In this document: positions 27,036 to 36,492 of the stretch, one piece after another
How positions within the stretch are numbered: the stretch's first letter is position 1
How the letters are laid out: each line of letters begins with the position of its first letter
DNA from: Rhodococcus sp. 1168
Lineage (GTDB): Bacteria; Actinomycetota; Actinomycetes; Mycobacteriales; Mycobacteriaceae
Direction: 5' to 3'
Length of the DNA stretch: 64,000 nucleotides
Assembly (NCBI RefSeq): GCF_002091955.1
Contig: NZ_MKKY01000036.1
Coordinates: 124,001-188,000, forward strand
Program-made: the position numbers and the translations under genes
The notes under the pieces: generated by a model
Database searches by the model: none
The model's input: the letters and a program-made list of their open reading frames with translations, nothing else
What the model was told of the DNA's origin: nothing

Positions 27036-27872
27036 CTAGCGCGGGACCATCGCCAGCTGCCTACTCTGCACGACCACGGCTCCGGTCGAGTCCAACACCA
27101 GATGATCTTCTTCGAACCACGTAGCGCCGATCACGGTGCTGCTCGCAGCTACCCGCAACCAGCCGTGAGCGGGGTTACGACGAAGGTAGGACGTCAACTG
27201 CACGGTCGGAGCCCAGCCGAACAGTCCGCGGTTCATCGTCACGGGTGCGCAGATGTCACCGGTCATGTGTGCGAACAGGACTGCGGTGTCGACATCGGCT
27301 TCGTCGCCCGGACGAGGCCGGACCCACATACGAATCTCCGATTCGCCCTGTCTACCGGTCAGAAAGTGCGCCGATGTCGGGTCGATTCTCATATCGCACC
27401 CCTGCGCCAGGTGCACTACCGACGCCATCGGATGTTCCCCGCCGACCGCATCGGCATCCGCCGGGGGTTCGATCGGCATCGACGCGAGCGCCGAGGGAAC
27501 TTCGTGACGGGGCGAGTCGGTGTCCGGGCGCCCCAGAGTGACGACGGCCCGCACAGCCACCCGGCCGGCCTGAGACATTTCGACGTCGACGCTCGACACT
27601 TGCTTGCCACGCTTGCGCACGATCGTCGTCAGATCCACCTGGCCGGGGTCGGGCGCATTCAAGTAACTGACGCTGACAGCGAGAGGTTGCGCTTGCGCGT
27701 CGCCGAGCTGAGCCTTCGCTGCCGCCGCACAGGTGGCAAGCATCGTGCCACCGTGCACCTTGGGGCCGATGGTCCAGATGGAGTCGATCACTGCTGCGAA
27801 GGAACCCTCGACGTCGGTGCGGGCGAGGGTCGTCAATGCTGTAGCCGAACGAAAGGGGCTGGGTTCGGTCAT
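27036..27872 (-). CDS. Thioesterase family protein, tandem hot-dog (Rv0499-like)
   Basis: Start at ATG 27872 (GAAAGG upstream), 278 residues. The N-terminal part has the hot-dog signature WTIGPKVHGGTMLATCAAAAK; the C-terminal part repeats a hot-dog-like fold (NRGLFGWAPTVQLTSYLRR, IGATWFEEDHLVLDSTG). This double hot-dog layout is that of TesB-type acyl-CoA thioesterases. Rv0499 holds this place in M. tuberculosis. Acyl substrate unknown. Confidence 0.82.
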   Translation of the reverse strand: MTEPSPFRSATALTTLARTDVEGSFAAVIDSIWTIGPKVHGGTMLATCAAAAKAQLGDAQAQPLAVSVSYLNAPDPGQVDLTTIVRKRGKQVSSVDVEMSQAGRVAVRAVVTLGRPDTDSPRHEVPSALASMPIEPPADADAVGGEHPMASVVHLAQGCDMRIDPTSAHFLTGRQGESEIRMWVRPRPGDEADVDTAVLFAHMTGDICAPVTMNRGLFGWAPTVQLTSYLRRNPAHGWLRVAASSTVIGATWFEEDHLVLDSTGAVVVQSRQLAMVPR

Positions 27873-28014
27873 CGGTCGGGCCTTTCGTGGGGGTGAAGTC
27901 TGGGTCAGTGAAAATTTTGTGCGCGTAGATTCCGACGGGATCCTCGCCAGGTCGGACTCGGCGATTCCCCCACCGTGTGAGTCCGAAATCGATCGCGCTG
28001 TCGCGAGAGCCGAA

Positions 28015-28860
28015 CTACCCGAGATACCGCCGAGCGAATGCCAAGGCCTGTTCGAGCATCGAGGCCCGCTCGGGCAGCGTGCGCGCGTTCTGCGTATTGA
28101 TCTCGATGACGGCCTGCCCGCGAAATCCTCGACGCACCAACTCCGTACACACCTCGGCACACGGTTGTTCGCCGTGCCCGGGGATGAGATGCTCGTCGAC
28201 CGACGCGCCCCTACCGTCGGCCAGATGAAGATGCGCCAGGCCCGCACCCATGCGATCCATCATCTCGATCGCATCGGTCCCGGCAGTTGCCGTGTGTGAC
28301 AGATCCAGCGTGTAGTGCGCGTGCCCGGAATCGGTCGGGTCGTAGGACGGCGCGAACGCCGAAAGCGCAGCACCCGGGCCGCCACGCTTGCGAAGCCTCG
28401 CGGCAGATCCCTCCTTGCGCCCGAACAACCGATCCGCACGCATCGGGAACATGTTCTCGACGGCGACCACGACGTCCGAACCCATCTCGAGGTCCGCCAC
28501 CTGATCGGCAAATCCGTCCGCGTACTTCCGCTGCCACCGAAACGGCGGATGCACCACCACTGTCGATGCACCCAACTTCTCGGCAGCCTGCACCGAACGT
28601 TCCAGTTTTGCGACCGGGTCGGCGCCCCACACTCGCTGAGAAATCAACAGGCAAGGGGCATGGATGGCCTGCACCGGAATCGAATACTTACGAGAAAGCG
28701 AAGCAACGGCGTCGACTTCCTGACTCACCGATTCGGCCCATACCATCAGCTCGACGCCGTCGTAGCCCAGCTCTGCCGCGTAGCGAAACGCCGCCTCGGT
28801 GTTCTGCGGATACACCGAAGCTGTCGATAATCCGACCGCTACCAAGCCTTTCGACGCCAC
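28015..28860 (-). CDS. Sugar phosphate isomerase/epimerase family protein (Rv0498-like)
   Basis: A 281-residue TIM barrel of the AP-endonuclease-2/xylose-isomerase-like family: ELGYDGVELMVWAES, VVHPPFRWQRKY, VAVENMF, TLDLSHTATAGTD, HLHLADG and the C-terminal VIEINTQ supply metal-binding His, Glu and Asp residues. Start is GTG at 28860, 7 bases after the membrane protein gene. Substrate unknown. Confidence 0.83.
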   Translation of the reverse strand: MASKGLVAVGLSTASVYPQNTEAAFRYAAELGYDGVELMVWAESVSQEVDAVASLSRKYSIPVQAIHAPCLLISQRVWGADPVAKLERSVQAAEKLGASTVVVHPPFRWQRKYADGFADQVADLEMGSDVVVAVENMFPMRADRLFGRKEGSAARLRKRGGPGAALSAFAPSYDPTDSGHAHYTLDLSHTATAGTDAIEMMDRMGAGLAHLHLADGRGASVDEHLIPGHGEQPCAEVCTELVRRGFRGQAVIEINTQNARTLPERASMLEQALAFARRYLG

Positions 28861-28867
28861 CGTCGAC

Positions 28868-30235
28868 TCAGCCCGTACTCAATTGAAACGCCAGCGGTCC
28901 CAGCGTCACGAACACCCCGACCGCAATGGCTATCACCATGCTGAGCAAATCATCCGTTCGACGCAGAATTCGCACCACGGCTACCAACCCGACGATGACG
29001 AGAACTGCCAAAGCCAGGGCAACCCACGGCAGCATGTCCCAGAGCTTCTCGAAGCCCTTGAACAACAGTGCGCCCACCACGATTGCGACGGTGCCCTGTC
29101 CTACGAGTGCAAGCCATTGCTTGGCAGCGTTCTTCTTGTCGGATCGTTCCTTCGAGGCGTCCGCGCCCTCCGTCGCGAGATCGTCCTCGGCGACTACCTG
29201 ATCTTTCTCATCCTTCGTGTCGACCGGCTCGACCTTCTTGTCGACCGGCTCGACCTTCTTGTCGACCGGCTCGACCTTCTTGTCGACCGGCTCGAGGACG
29301 ACGGCATCGGTCACCTCGGTCACAGCGTCGTCGGGCTTCGATGCCGCGCGGCGGTCGAACGCTCTCCCGAACTTCGGCTTCGCATCCAGTGTCGGTGCTG
29401 CAGCGGGCGACGATGATGTCTTCTTTTCGGCTTCCGGCGCCTTCTTTTCGGCTGCCTTCTTTTCGGCTGCCTTCTTTTCAGCTGCCTTCTTTTCAGCTGC
29501 CACGACCGGGTTCGTTGGCGTCCTGGGCCGGACCGGGTCGGAGGGTTGCGGTCGCGACTGGGCCGGCATCGCGGCGGTGCTGGGCTGATCGGCCGCACGC
29601 GGCCGGTCCTGCGACGGCTTGTCGACCACGTCGGTCTTCGGAACAGCATCTGCTTCGGTGCGTGAGAACCGGCTGCGTTGAACGAAGCCGGACGTGCGGG
29701 AACTGCGCGCGACCGGTTTCGCTTCCTGGCTCGGCTTCCCCACCGTGTCTTCACGCGACACTGGGTCCGGACGCGACACTGGGTCCGGACGTGACACTTG
29801 GTCCGGACGTGACACTGGTTCCTTACGCGAACGGACCGGCACCGGTCGCTGCGGAGCAGCCGACCCGTAGGGCCGACGTTCGTTCTCGTCGTGTGCCTGA
29901 TTCAGCAGATCGGCTGCAGCTGTCGTCGATCCCGACAACAGTTCCGGCTCCTGCTGCCAACGAGTCGACTGCTGAAACTGCGGCTTGGACGACGGCTGTG
30001 GTGACGGCGCAGGCGCGGCGGCTCGCGGCTGTTCGAGAACCGGCGCTTCGGCAGAGGCCGGCTCGTCGCGCACGACTGGGATTTCCCCGGTCAGCTCGGC
30101 GACGGAGATACCGCCCTTGACGCCTCGACGGCGGCGCCCGCCCGAATTGAGGTTCGACTTCTGACCGTTTCGCGCAAGTAACTCGGCAACGGAGATCTGC
30201 CCGGTGTCCTCCGGGTTTGCATTGTTGCTCGTCAT
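28868..30235 (-). CDS. Repeat-rich membrane protein (Rv0497-like)
   Basis: Start at ATG 30235, overlapping the ppx/gppA-remnant stop by 4 bases; 455 residues. Two ISVAEL-type motifs near the N-terminus (GQISVAELLARNG, GGISVAELTGEIP) are typical of the Rv0497 family. The middle is a long disordered, charged region built of tandem repeats (SRPDPV units, AEKKA units, EPVDKKV units). Two membrane helices close the protein (LALVGQGTVAIVVGALLF; PWVALALAVLVIVGLVAVV, then SMVIAIAVGVFVTLG). Function unknown; probably an envelope or divisome-associated protein. Confidence 0.8.
   Translation of the reverse strand: MTSNNANPEDTGQISVAELLARNGQKSNLNSGGRRRRGVKGGISVAELTGEIPVVRDEPASAEAPVLEQPRAAAPAPSPQPSSKPQFQQSTRWQQEPELLSGSTTAAADLLNQAHDENERRPYGSAAPQRPVPVRSRKEPVSRPDQVSRPDPVSRPDPVSREDTVGKPSQEAKPVARSSRTSGFVQRSRFSRTEADAVPKTDVVDKPSQDRPRAADQPSTAAMPAQSRPQPSDPVRPRTPTNPVVAAEKKAAEKKAAEKKAAEKKAPEAEKKTSSSPAAAPTLDAKPKFGRAFDRRAASKPDDAVTEVTDAVVLEPVDKKVEPVDKKVEPVDKKVEPVDTKDEKDQVVAEDDLATEGADASKERSDKKNAAKQWLALVGQGTVAIVVGALLFKGFEKLWDMLPWVALALAVLVIVGLVAVVRILRRTDDLLSMVIAIAVGVFVTLGPLAFQLSTG
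29220..29295. repeat. In-frame 21-base tandem repeat (3.6 copies)
   Basis: Three perfect copies (29220-29240, 29241-29261, 29262-29282) plus 13 bases of a fourth; each encodes KKVEPVD on the minus strand. Length is a multiple of three, so copy-number change would keep the frame. Confidence 0.95.
29442..29501. repeat. In-frame 15-base tandem repeat (four copies)
   Basis: TTCTTTTCGGCTGCC at 29442-29456, 29457-29471, and with one changed base at 29472-29486 and 29487-29501; each encodes AAEKK. Lies in the disordered part of the Rv0497-like protein. Confidence 0.95.
29755..29826. repeat. In-frame 18-base tandem repeat (about four copies)
   Basis: Unit GCGACACTGGGTCCGGAC at 29755-29772 and 29773-29790, with diverged copies at 29791-29808 and 29809-29826; encodes SRPDPV-type units. 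Confidence 0.93.
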
Positions 30236-30654
30236 TTCGAACTCACTACCGGATCGCCGGTCGTTTCGGTGTCCAGCTTCCGCACAATCAAACCTTCCCT
30301 CAGCGCCCTCGGACGGATTTCGATCGGGTCGATCGACAGTGCTCGCATGCTCGCCTCCGCTACCAACGCTCCTGACACCGACTGTGGTGATCGATCGACA
30401 CCGGCGCCTCCCCATCCTGCACGGTCAGCGCCCGGCATTCGGACCAACGATCGACTCGTCCTCGACGTTCCCACCGTACGGTCCGGCTCGCCCGCAGCCG
30501 GTAAATCCGTCGGCAGTTCCGATTCGAGCCCACCCCGTGGAACGGCGAAGCGTTCGTTCGCGGGAAGTTCAGGGTCGGGGCGGCCACCGACAACCGCACC
30601 CATCACCGATGGATGTGTGGTGTTGCATTCGACGTCGAGCACCCCTAATCGCAC
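30232..30654 (-). pseudogene. Internally deleted Ppx/GppA phosphatase remnant (Rv0496-like)
   Basis: An open frame of 140 residues from GTG 30654. Its start ([17 protein letters not shown]) is a worn copy of the Ppx/GppA start, where the family has DVGSNTVHL, and its end (SGALVAEASMRALS...ALREGLIVRKLDTE) is the well-kept C-terminus. The roughly 180 residues between them, including the DIGGGS phosphate-binding motif, are missing; family length is about 310-330. The short middle (GTSRTSRSL) still matches the region just before the C-terminus. The stop overlaps the next ATG by 4 bases. It cannot be an active exopolyphosphatase/pppGpp phosphatase. Confidence 0.8.
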
Positions 30655-31488
30655 ATGACCACGGTACTGGGTCTACCGTCCTCTCTTGTGACACCAGGTA
30701 GTGGGCAGCAGACTTTTGCTGCAGAAGTTGATCTCGATTTTCCCCGCGAATGGGTGGAATTTCCCGATCCCGACAACGCCGAGCACGTCATTGCGGCCGA
30801 TCTGACATGGCTTCTGTCCAATTGGACGTGTGTCTTCGGCACTCCGGCCTGCCAGGGCACGGTTGCCGGTCGCCCAGACGACGGTTGTTGCTCACATGGC
30901 GCCTTCCTGTCCGATGACGACGACAAGCGCAAGCTCGACGAGTCCGTGAAGCTACTCACGCCGGAAGACTGGCAACTGATGGACAAGGGGCTCGGGAAGA
31001 AGGGTTACGTCGAACTCGACGACCTCGACGACGAGCAATCGCTGCGCACACGTCGGTACAAGGGTGCGTGCATTTTCCAGAACCGTCCTGGGTTCGCCGG
31101 CGGCATCGGTTGTGCGCTGCACTCGATGGCCCTACGCAAAGGCATCGAGCCGCTCAAGGTCAAACCCGACGTGTGTTGGCAATTACCCATCCGACGCACG
31201 CAGGATTGGATCACCCGGCCCGACGGCACAGAGATTCTCAAGACGACCATCGGCGAATACGATCGTCGCGGTTGGGGCGAGGGCGGCCACGACCTTTCCT
31301 GGTACTGCTCCGGCTCGCCCGACGCGCACGTCGGAGAGAAGCAGGTTTTCGAGTCGTACAAGCCCGAACTGACCGAGATGCTCGGAAAGCCTGCGTACGA
31401 AGAGTTGGCGTCGTTGTGCAAGCGTCGTCGTGGATTGGGCCTCATCGCGGTCCACCCGGCAACCCGCGAGGCGCAGCGGACGAAGTAG
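30655..31488 (+). CDS. Conserved cysteine-rich protein (Rv0495c-like)
   Basis: A 277-residue soluble protein with many conserved cysteines ([52 protein letters not shown]), suggesting a metal or iron-sulfur site; it recalls DUF3109-type proteins. Divergent from the ppx/gppA remnant with start codons back to back (CAC|ATG at 30654/30655). ATG 30655 would then be leaderless; GTG 30688 ([10 protein letters not shown]) is a reasonable alternative. Function unknown. Confidence 0.75.
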   Translation: MTTVLGLPSSLVTPGSGQQTFAAEVDLDFPREWVEFPDPDNAEHVIAADLTWLLSNWTCVFGTPACQGTVAGRPDDGCCSHGAFLSDDDDKRKLDESVKLLTPEDWQLMDKGLGKKGYVELDDLDDEQSLRTRRYKGACIFQNRPGFAGGIGCALHSMALRKGIEPLKVKPDVCWQLPIRRTQDWITRPDGTEILKTTIGEYDRRGWGEGGHDLSWYCSGSPDAHVGEKQVFESYKPELTEMLGKPAYEELASLCKRRRGLGLIAVHPATREAQRTK

Positions 31489-31547
31489 CCCAGGCGAGTG
31501 GAAATACTTCGCGAACAAGCACTTCCACTCGCCTACGAGGCGGTCAT

Positions 31548-32237
31548 CTACCCCTCGAGTTTGTAGCCCAACCCGCGCACGGTGACGAGACGTTCAGGTT
31601 TGGCCGGATCCGCCTCGATCTTCGATCGCAGCCGTTTGACGTGCACATCAAGGGTTTTGGTGTCGCCGACGTAGTCCGCACCCCACACCCGATCGATCAA
31701 CTGACCGCGGGTGAGTACCCGCCCGGAGTTGCGCAGTAAATATTCGAGCAGGTCGAATTCCTTGAGCGGCAACGTGATCTGCTCGGTGTTCACCAGCACC
31801 ACGTGCCGTTCGACGTCCATGCGAACAGGTCCGGCTTCGAGCACACCGGTGTCGGCGATGCCGTCGAGTTCGGCATCGTTGCCTCGACGCAATACCGCAC
31901 GGATACGTGCGATCAACTCTCTGGCGGAATAAGGCTTGGTGACGTAGTCGTCCGCGCCGAGTTCGAGTCCGACCACCTTGTCGATCTCACTGTCACGCGC
32001 CGTCACCATGATGACGGGAACACCTGAGCGCGAACGCAATTGCTTGCATACGTCCGTTCCGCTCATGCCCGGAAGCATCAGATCGAGGAGCACGATATCC
32101 GCGCCTGCCCGATCGAATTCTGCGAGGGCCGAAGGGCCGTCTACGGCGACGGTGACCTCGAAACCCTCCTTCCGAAGGATGAAGGCCAAAGGCTCGGCCA
32201 ACGATTCCTCGTCCTCGACGATAAGCACGTTGGTCAC
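31548..32237 (-). CDS. regX3: Response regulator RegX3
   Basis: OmpR-family regulator of the phosphate-starvation response. Start at GTG 32237, overlapping the senX3 stop by 4 bases, 229 residues. Receiver domain with the phospho-acceptor in [16 protein letters not shown], the threonine in IMVTARD and the lysine in [14 protein letters not shown]-terminal winged-helix DNA-binding domain ([41 protein letters not shown]). Partner of SenX3. Confidence 0.94.
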   Translation of the reverse strand: MTNVLIVEDEESLAEPLAFILRKEGFEVTVAVDGPSALAEFDRAGADIVLLDLMLPGMSGTDVCKQLRSRSGVPVIMVTARDSEIDKVVGLELGADDYVTKPYSARELIARIRAVLRRGNDAELDGIADTGVLEAGPVRMDVERHVVLVNTEQITLPLKEFDLLEYLLRNSGRVLTRGQLIDRVWGADYVGDTKTLDVHVKRLRSKIEADPAKPERLVTVRGLGYKLEG

Positions 32238-33409
32238 TGTGTCTCTCTTTCTGTCGACGCAGGGTCGTCTTCTTCGAAGTACGCCGGGATCTGCAGGGTG
32301 AAGGTGGATCCGGTGCCGAGCTTGCTCCACAACGAAAGACTGCCGTTGTGGTTGGCTGCGACGTGTTTGGCGATCGCCAGACCGAGGCCGGTGCCGCCGG
32401 TGGCTCTCGAACGCGCTTTGTCGACGCGGAAGAATCGCTCGAAGACCCGCTCCTGGTCTTCCTTGGCGATGCCGATTCCCCGATCCGTAACCGCGAACGC
32501 AACATTCGAGCCACGAAGTCCTCGACTCACCGAAACCGGTGAACCATCGGGCGAGTACGCGATCGCGTTCTGAATCAGGTTGGCGAGGGCCGTCACGAGT
32601 AGCGCCTGGTCCCCCAGTACTTCGAGGCCGCTCGGGTGGTCCGTGGTGACGCTGATTCCGGCATTCTCCGATGCGAGCTTGGACCGATCGAGCGCTTCGT
32701 TGACGACGGTATCGACATCCACGACGTCGAGGTCGGGGAGCCTTTCGGCCCCCTGCAGGCGCGAGAGTGCGATCAGCTCGCTCACCATGCTGCCCAGTCT
32801 CTTGGATTCGGCGACGACCTTACCGCCGAAATGGCGGACCGAGTCGGGGTCGTCTGCGGATTCGAGTAGTGCTTCGGCCAGCAGGCTCATCGCGCCGACG
32901 GGTGTCTTCAATTCGTGGCTGACGTTGGCGACGAAGTCCCGACGCGTCGCTTCCATCCGGGCCTGCTCGGAGTCGTCGTCGGCGAACAGGACAACGAAAC
33001 GTTGGTCCTCTTTGCTCAGCAGCCGAGCCACGCACCGCACCGCCATCCGGTCGCGGCCCGTCGTCGTCCTGGCTTCCCTCGAACTGATGTCGACTTCGAC
33101 GGGATTCCCGTCGCCGAGAACTTTTTGTGCTGCTTCCCACGCACGACCCTCGATGAGTCGATTGCGCACCAGACCGAGTTCCTCCGCCCTCGGATTCGAC
33201 AGGACGACGTCGTGAAACCTGTCGACGACGGCGATGCCGCTCTCCGAAGCGAGAATGATCAGGTCCAGCACCTGCGGCATCGTCAATCCCGATGCCGCGC
33301 GTGTCCGCGCCGCGTGCCGAGTCGAGAGGTACGGGATCAGAACACCGCCGACGAGGTACCCAACGAAGGCCGCTGCGATAGCCAGCAGCACAGCTGATGC
33401 AACACTCAC
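32234..33409 (-). CDS. senX3: Sensor histidine kinase SenX3
   Basis: A 391-residue kinase with an N-terminal membrane segment ([20 protein letters not shown]), a PAS-like domain ([19 protein letters not shown]), the phospho-accepting histidine in [16 protein letters not shown], and N, G1 and G2 ATP boxes ([46 protein letters not shown]). It controls RegX3. Unlike M. tuberculosis, where repeat units separate the two genes, here they overlap. Confidence 0.94.
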   Translation of the reverse strand: MSVASAVLLAIAAAFVGYLVGGVLIPYLSTRHAARTRAASGLTMPQVLDLIILASESGIAVVDRFHDVVLSNPRAEELGLVRNRLIEGRAWEAAQKVLGDGNPVEVDISSREARTTTGRDRMAVRCVARLLSKEDQRFVVLFADDDSEQARMEATRRDFVANVSHELKTPVGAMSLLAEALLESADDPDSVRHFGGKVVAESKRLGSMVSELIALSRLQGAERLPDLDVVDVDTVVNEALDRSKLASENAGISVTTDHPSGLEVLGDQALLVTALANLIQNAIAYSPDGSPVSVSRGLRGSNVAFAVTDRGIGIAKEDQERVFERFFRVDKARSRATGGTGLGLAIAKHVAANHNGSLSLWSKLGTGSTFTLQIPAYFEEDDPASTERETQ

Positions 33410-33559
33410 ACCGGAATCGTACGTTCGATGAGGAGCTCGTATACGCAGGGCGCAGGCAATCCCCTGGTGGCAACCGTCCTCGCCGACAGTGTTCTTCGAC
33501 CGTTCACCTGAAGTTCGGGGTATCGGACACCGAATGGAGCCGCCGAACCATCGAAGCCC

Positions 33560-34315
33560 CTATTTTCCGCCCTGATTGGCGACGGCTGCCGCTCCCGCTG
33601 CCGCCGCTTCGGGGTCCAGGTATGTTCCTCCCCTGTTGCTCGGAACCAGCTTGCCCTCGCCGGCTTCGAAGTCGTAGCGCAGCGGAATGCCGGTAGGAAT
33701 GTTCAGTGCCGCGATATCGGCGTCGGAAATCTCGTCGAGATACTTCACCAGCGCCCGCAGTGAGTTGCCGTGCGCGGCGACCAGAACGTTCTTGCCTGCC
33801 TTCAGCTCGGCGACGATCGTGTCCTCGAAGTACGGGATGAGCCGGTCGACGACGTCCTTCAGGCATTCGGTCAGCGGCACGGTCGGCAGGTCGGCGTAGC
33901 GCGGGTCCGCGTCCTGGCTGTACTTGCTGCCGGCTTCGATCGCGGGCGGCGGCGTGTCGTAGCTACGACGCCACAGCATGAACTGCTCGTCGCCGTACTT
34001 GTCCTTGGTCTCCGCCTTGTTCAATCCCTGCAGCGCACCGTAGTGGCGCTCGTTGAGACGCCAGTCACGAACGACGGGGATCCAATGCCGGTCCGCTGCG
34101 TCGAGCGCGAGGTTGGCCGTGCTGATCGCTCGGCGCAGAAGGGAGGTGTACAGCACGTCGGGCAGGAGGTTCGCGTCGACAAGGAGCTCGCCGGCACGCT
34201 TGCCTTCGGCCTCTCCCTTGTCCGTCAAGCGGACATCGACCCACCCGGTGAACTGGTTGGAGAAGTTCCATTCACTCTCGCCGTGGCGGAGCAGAATCAA
34301 GGTTCCGATACTCAT
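33560..34315 (-). CDS. gpmA: 2,3-bisphosphoglycerate-dependent phosphoglycerate mutase
   Basis: Interconverts 3- and 2-phosphoglycerate in glycolysis. The 251-residue protein has [31 protein letters not shown], and the second histidine in [19 protein letters not shown]. Upstream of senX3 on the same strand (150 bases apart), as gpm1 is in M. tuberculosis. Confidence 0.96.
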   Translation of the reverse strand: MSIGTLILLRHGESEWNFSNQFTGWVDVRLTDKGEAEGKRAGELLVDANLLPDVLYTSLLRRAISTANLALDAADRHWIPVVRDWRLNERHYGALQGLNKAETKDKYGDEQFMLWRRSYDTPPPAIEAGSKYSQDADPRYADLPTVPLTECLKDVVDRLIPYFEDTIVAELKAGKNVLVAAHGNSLRALVKYLDEISDADIAALNIPTGIPLRYDFEAGEGKLVPSNRGGTYLDPEAAAAGAAAVANQGGK

Positions 34316-34527
34316 GGGGTCAGTTTCTCATGAACCACGCAACAGTTGGCGCGCGTGGACCGGACACCGTTTTTACCGACCTACGCGCCACATTCCTGTC
34401 CGAGCACGTATGCGGGGTTTGCAAAAAGGGTGTTCGGTCTGCCGAGTTGCGCGTCACCGAGCGTTTGCCCACTGCTGCTGGTTCAGTAGCACTGCGTTGC
34501 ACTCACGTCGGGTTCACTCGTACCTGC

Positions 34528-35520
34528 TCAGCCTCTGCCGACGCCATCACATTTGCGCGGTTGCAACCGGGTGTTCGGCAATTCCGGTGCAGGCAGCGTG
34601 CTTTCCCATTCCGCGGGGAACGCCCCGTAGTGCGTGGCCGATGAATTGTCCCGACGCGCCTGCTCCCACTCCGTGCGGAACCGGACTATCTCCTCATGAC
34701 TGCGACCGATGAGGTTCCACCACATGATGATTCGCTCGTTCAGCGGTTCGCCTCCCAGGAGCAGAACTCGTGCGTCGACATCTGTGGATGCGTGCACGGT
34801 GATCGTCTCGACCCCGGGCTCGTGATAGATCAATTGCCCTGTGGTGGCTGCCACGCCGGACACGGTGACTTCACCCGTGTCGACGAGGACGCCATGTTCG
34901 AATGTGACATCGACATCGAGGCGCGCAGTGCTCCCCGCCGGCACGATGATCTCGGCTCCCACCAAGGGGCTGAACATTTCGACGGGCGACGTCTGTCCGA
35001 ACATCGATCCTAGAAAGACCGCTGCACGCACCCCGTCGTTCTCGACTATCGGCGGAACGTAATGGTGAAAGGCAGGTTCGGTGAACCGGTGATCGGCAGG
35101 CAATGCGATCCACAACTGCACACCGTGCAGGATGGAAGTGTCCGGTGTCGAGAATTCCGAGTGCGCTATTGCTGTGCCCGCAGTCATCACGTTCAATTCG
35201 CCGGGGCGGACCATCGCGTGGGTTCCAGTGGTGTCACGATGCTCGATTTCACCGCGAAAAAGCCACGACACGGTTTGCAGCCCGGTATGCGGATGACCCG
35301 GGACCTGCATGCCAACTCCGGTAGAGACGTCATCGGGTCCGTATTGGTCCACGAAACACCATGCCCCGATCAATGATCGAGCACGCTGCGGCAGAGTGCG
35401 CCGGACGGTCATTGCGCGAGGACCACCCAAAGGGACTTCCCGCGACTCGAGAACTTGTACGACTCGATCAGGACGCGATTCACACGACAATTCCTGCGGC
35501 GATGCTTCCAGGTTGCTCAC
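34528..35520 (-). CDS. Pirin family protein
   Basis: A 330-residue bicupin. The N-terminal metal site is in GMQVPGHPHTGLQTVSWLFRG and EIEHRDTTG (three His and one Glu), and the motif VMTAGTAIAHSE follows. Some pirins are quercetin dioxygenases, others regulators; nothing here decides. Single gene; about 210 non-coding bases separate it from gpmA. The last 15 residues after PELPNTRLQP look non-conserved. Confidence 0.88.
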   Translation of the reverse strand: MSNLEASPQELSCESRPDRVVQVLESREVPLGGPRAMTVRRTLPQRARSLIGAWCFVDQYGPDDVSTGVGMQVPGHPHTGLQTVSWLFRGEIEHRDTTGTHAMVRPGELNVMTAGTAIAHSEFSTPDTSILHGVQLWIALPADHRFTEPAFHHYVPPIVENDGVRAAVFLGSMFGQTSPVEMFSPLVGAEIIVPAGSTARLDVDVTFEHGVLVDTGEVTVSGVAATTGQLIYHEPGVETITVHASTDVDARVLLLGGEPLNERIIMWWNLIGRSHEEIVRFRTEWEQARRDNSSATHYGAFPAEWESTLPAPELPNTRLQPRKCDGVGRG

Positions 35521-35594
35521 AACCGACCCTCATCTCGTGACATCCGGGATGCCGATTCGGACGACAGCCCGGCGTTCTGGGGCATAGTGGGATC

Positions 35595-35948
35595 ATGACC
35601 AACGGAGACCAGAACAACGACGGCCACGGGTCGACAGTAGTCGATGCTCCCGATCACAACCGTTACGAAATCCATGTGGACGGACAGCGTGCTGGGTTCG
35701 CGGCCTACATCGATGCCGACAACCAGCGGATCTTTCATCACACTGTGGTCGACGATCAGTATTCCGGACGAGGCCTGGCCGGAGAATTGGTAACCGCTGC
35801 GTTGAGTCGCACCCGCGATGCCGGTAAGCGCATAGTCCCGGTCTGCTCGTACGTTGCCAAATTCGTCGAAAAACACCACGAATTCGACGACGTCGTCGAC
35901 CCGGTGACGCCCGCCGCACTCGAGATCGCCGGGGCCGAGAACAAGTGA
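35595..35948 (+). CDS. Small GNAT-like N-acetyltransferase (YjdJ type)
   Basis: A 117-residue short GNAT with GRGLAGELVTAALSRTRDAGKRIVPVCSYVAKFVEKH, the signature of the YjdJ/GTNAT subfamily. Divergent from pirin (74 bases between). The next gene overlaps by 4 bases (GTGA), so the two form an operon. Substrate unknown. Confidence 0.82.
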   Translation: MTNGDQNNDGHGSTVVDAPDHNRYEIHVDGQRAGFAAYIDADNQRIFHHTVVDDQYSGRGLAGELVTAALSRTRDAGKRIVPVCSYVAKFVEKHHEFDDVVDPVTPAALEIAGAENK

Positions 35949-36418
35949 CCGCAGGGTCCAGAGTGTTCATCGACAAGCAAAGCCCAACGGTATACAAGGC
36001 AATGGCCGCTGCTGCCGCCGAACTCCGCTCGCAGGCCGCGGACATGGGGCTCGATCGCATAATTTCGGAATTGGTCAACCTCCGAGTTTCGCAAATCAAC
36101 GGTTGCGCCTTCTGCCTCGACGTCCACAGCGCCGCAGCGTTCAAGGCTGGTGAAACCCCGCAACGCGTCGCGGTCCTACCCAGCTGGCGCGAAACCACCC
36201 TGTACACCGTGAAAGAACGTGCGGCCCTGCACATCGCCGAAGCCGTCACTCTGGTGAGCGACGAACACTTGAGCGACGAAGACTACGAGCTGGTTCGGCA
36301 ATCTCTCTCCGACGACGAGATTTCGTTGCTGATCCTCACCGCGATCACCATCAACTCTTTCAACCGTATTTCGATCTTCAGTGGGCATCCCGTTGTGCCG
36401 CGGCCACATTCGACCTGA
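35945..36418 (+). CDS. Carboxymuconolactone decarboxylase / AhpD-like protein
   Basis: A 157-residue AhpD-fold protein with the redox motif NGCAFCLDVHS (CxxC plus histidine), typical of peroxidase-associated members, and the helical pattern ERAALHIAEAVTLV. Start GTG 35945 inside the stop of the GNAT gene. Probably an alkylhydroperoxidase-like thiol enzyme. Last conserved gene before the accessory segment. Confidence 0.87.
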   Translation: MTAGSRVFIDKQSPTVYKAMAAAAAELRSQAADMGLDRIISELVNLRVSQINGCAFCLDVHSAAAFKAGETPQRVAVLPSWRETTLYTVKERAALHIAEAVTLVSDEHLSDEDYELVRQSLSDDEISLLILTAITINSFNRISIFSGHPVVPRPHST

Positions 36419-36442
36419 TCGACACAAAGCTACAGGTGTCGA
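36419..36442 (+). terminator. Hairpin just after the AhpD-like gene
   Basis: TCGACAC (36419-36425) pairs with GTGTCGA (36436-36442) around a 10-base loop directly after the stop codon. No T-run directly follows (GATAGCGGGACGAAAATTTT), so termination is likely but not certain. Confidence 0.5.
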
Positions 36443-36492
36443 TAGCGGGACGAAAATTTTACACCCCGCACCGACACGGCCCCTCTCTGAGC

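Noticed and set aside
29217-29588. Plus-strand repeat protein (STGSTFL and FFSAA repeats)
   Set aside because: Reverse-strand reading of the tandem repeats of the Rv0497-like gene; no start signal.
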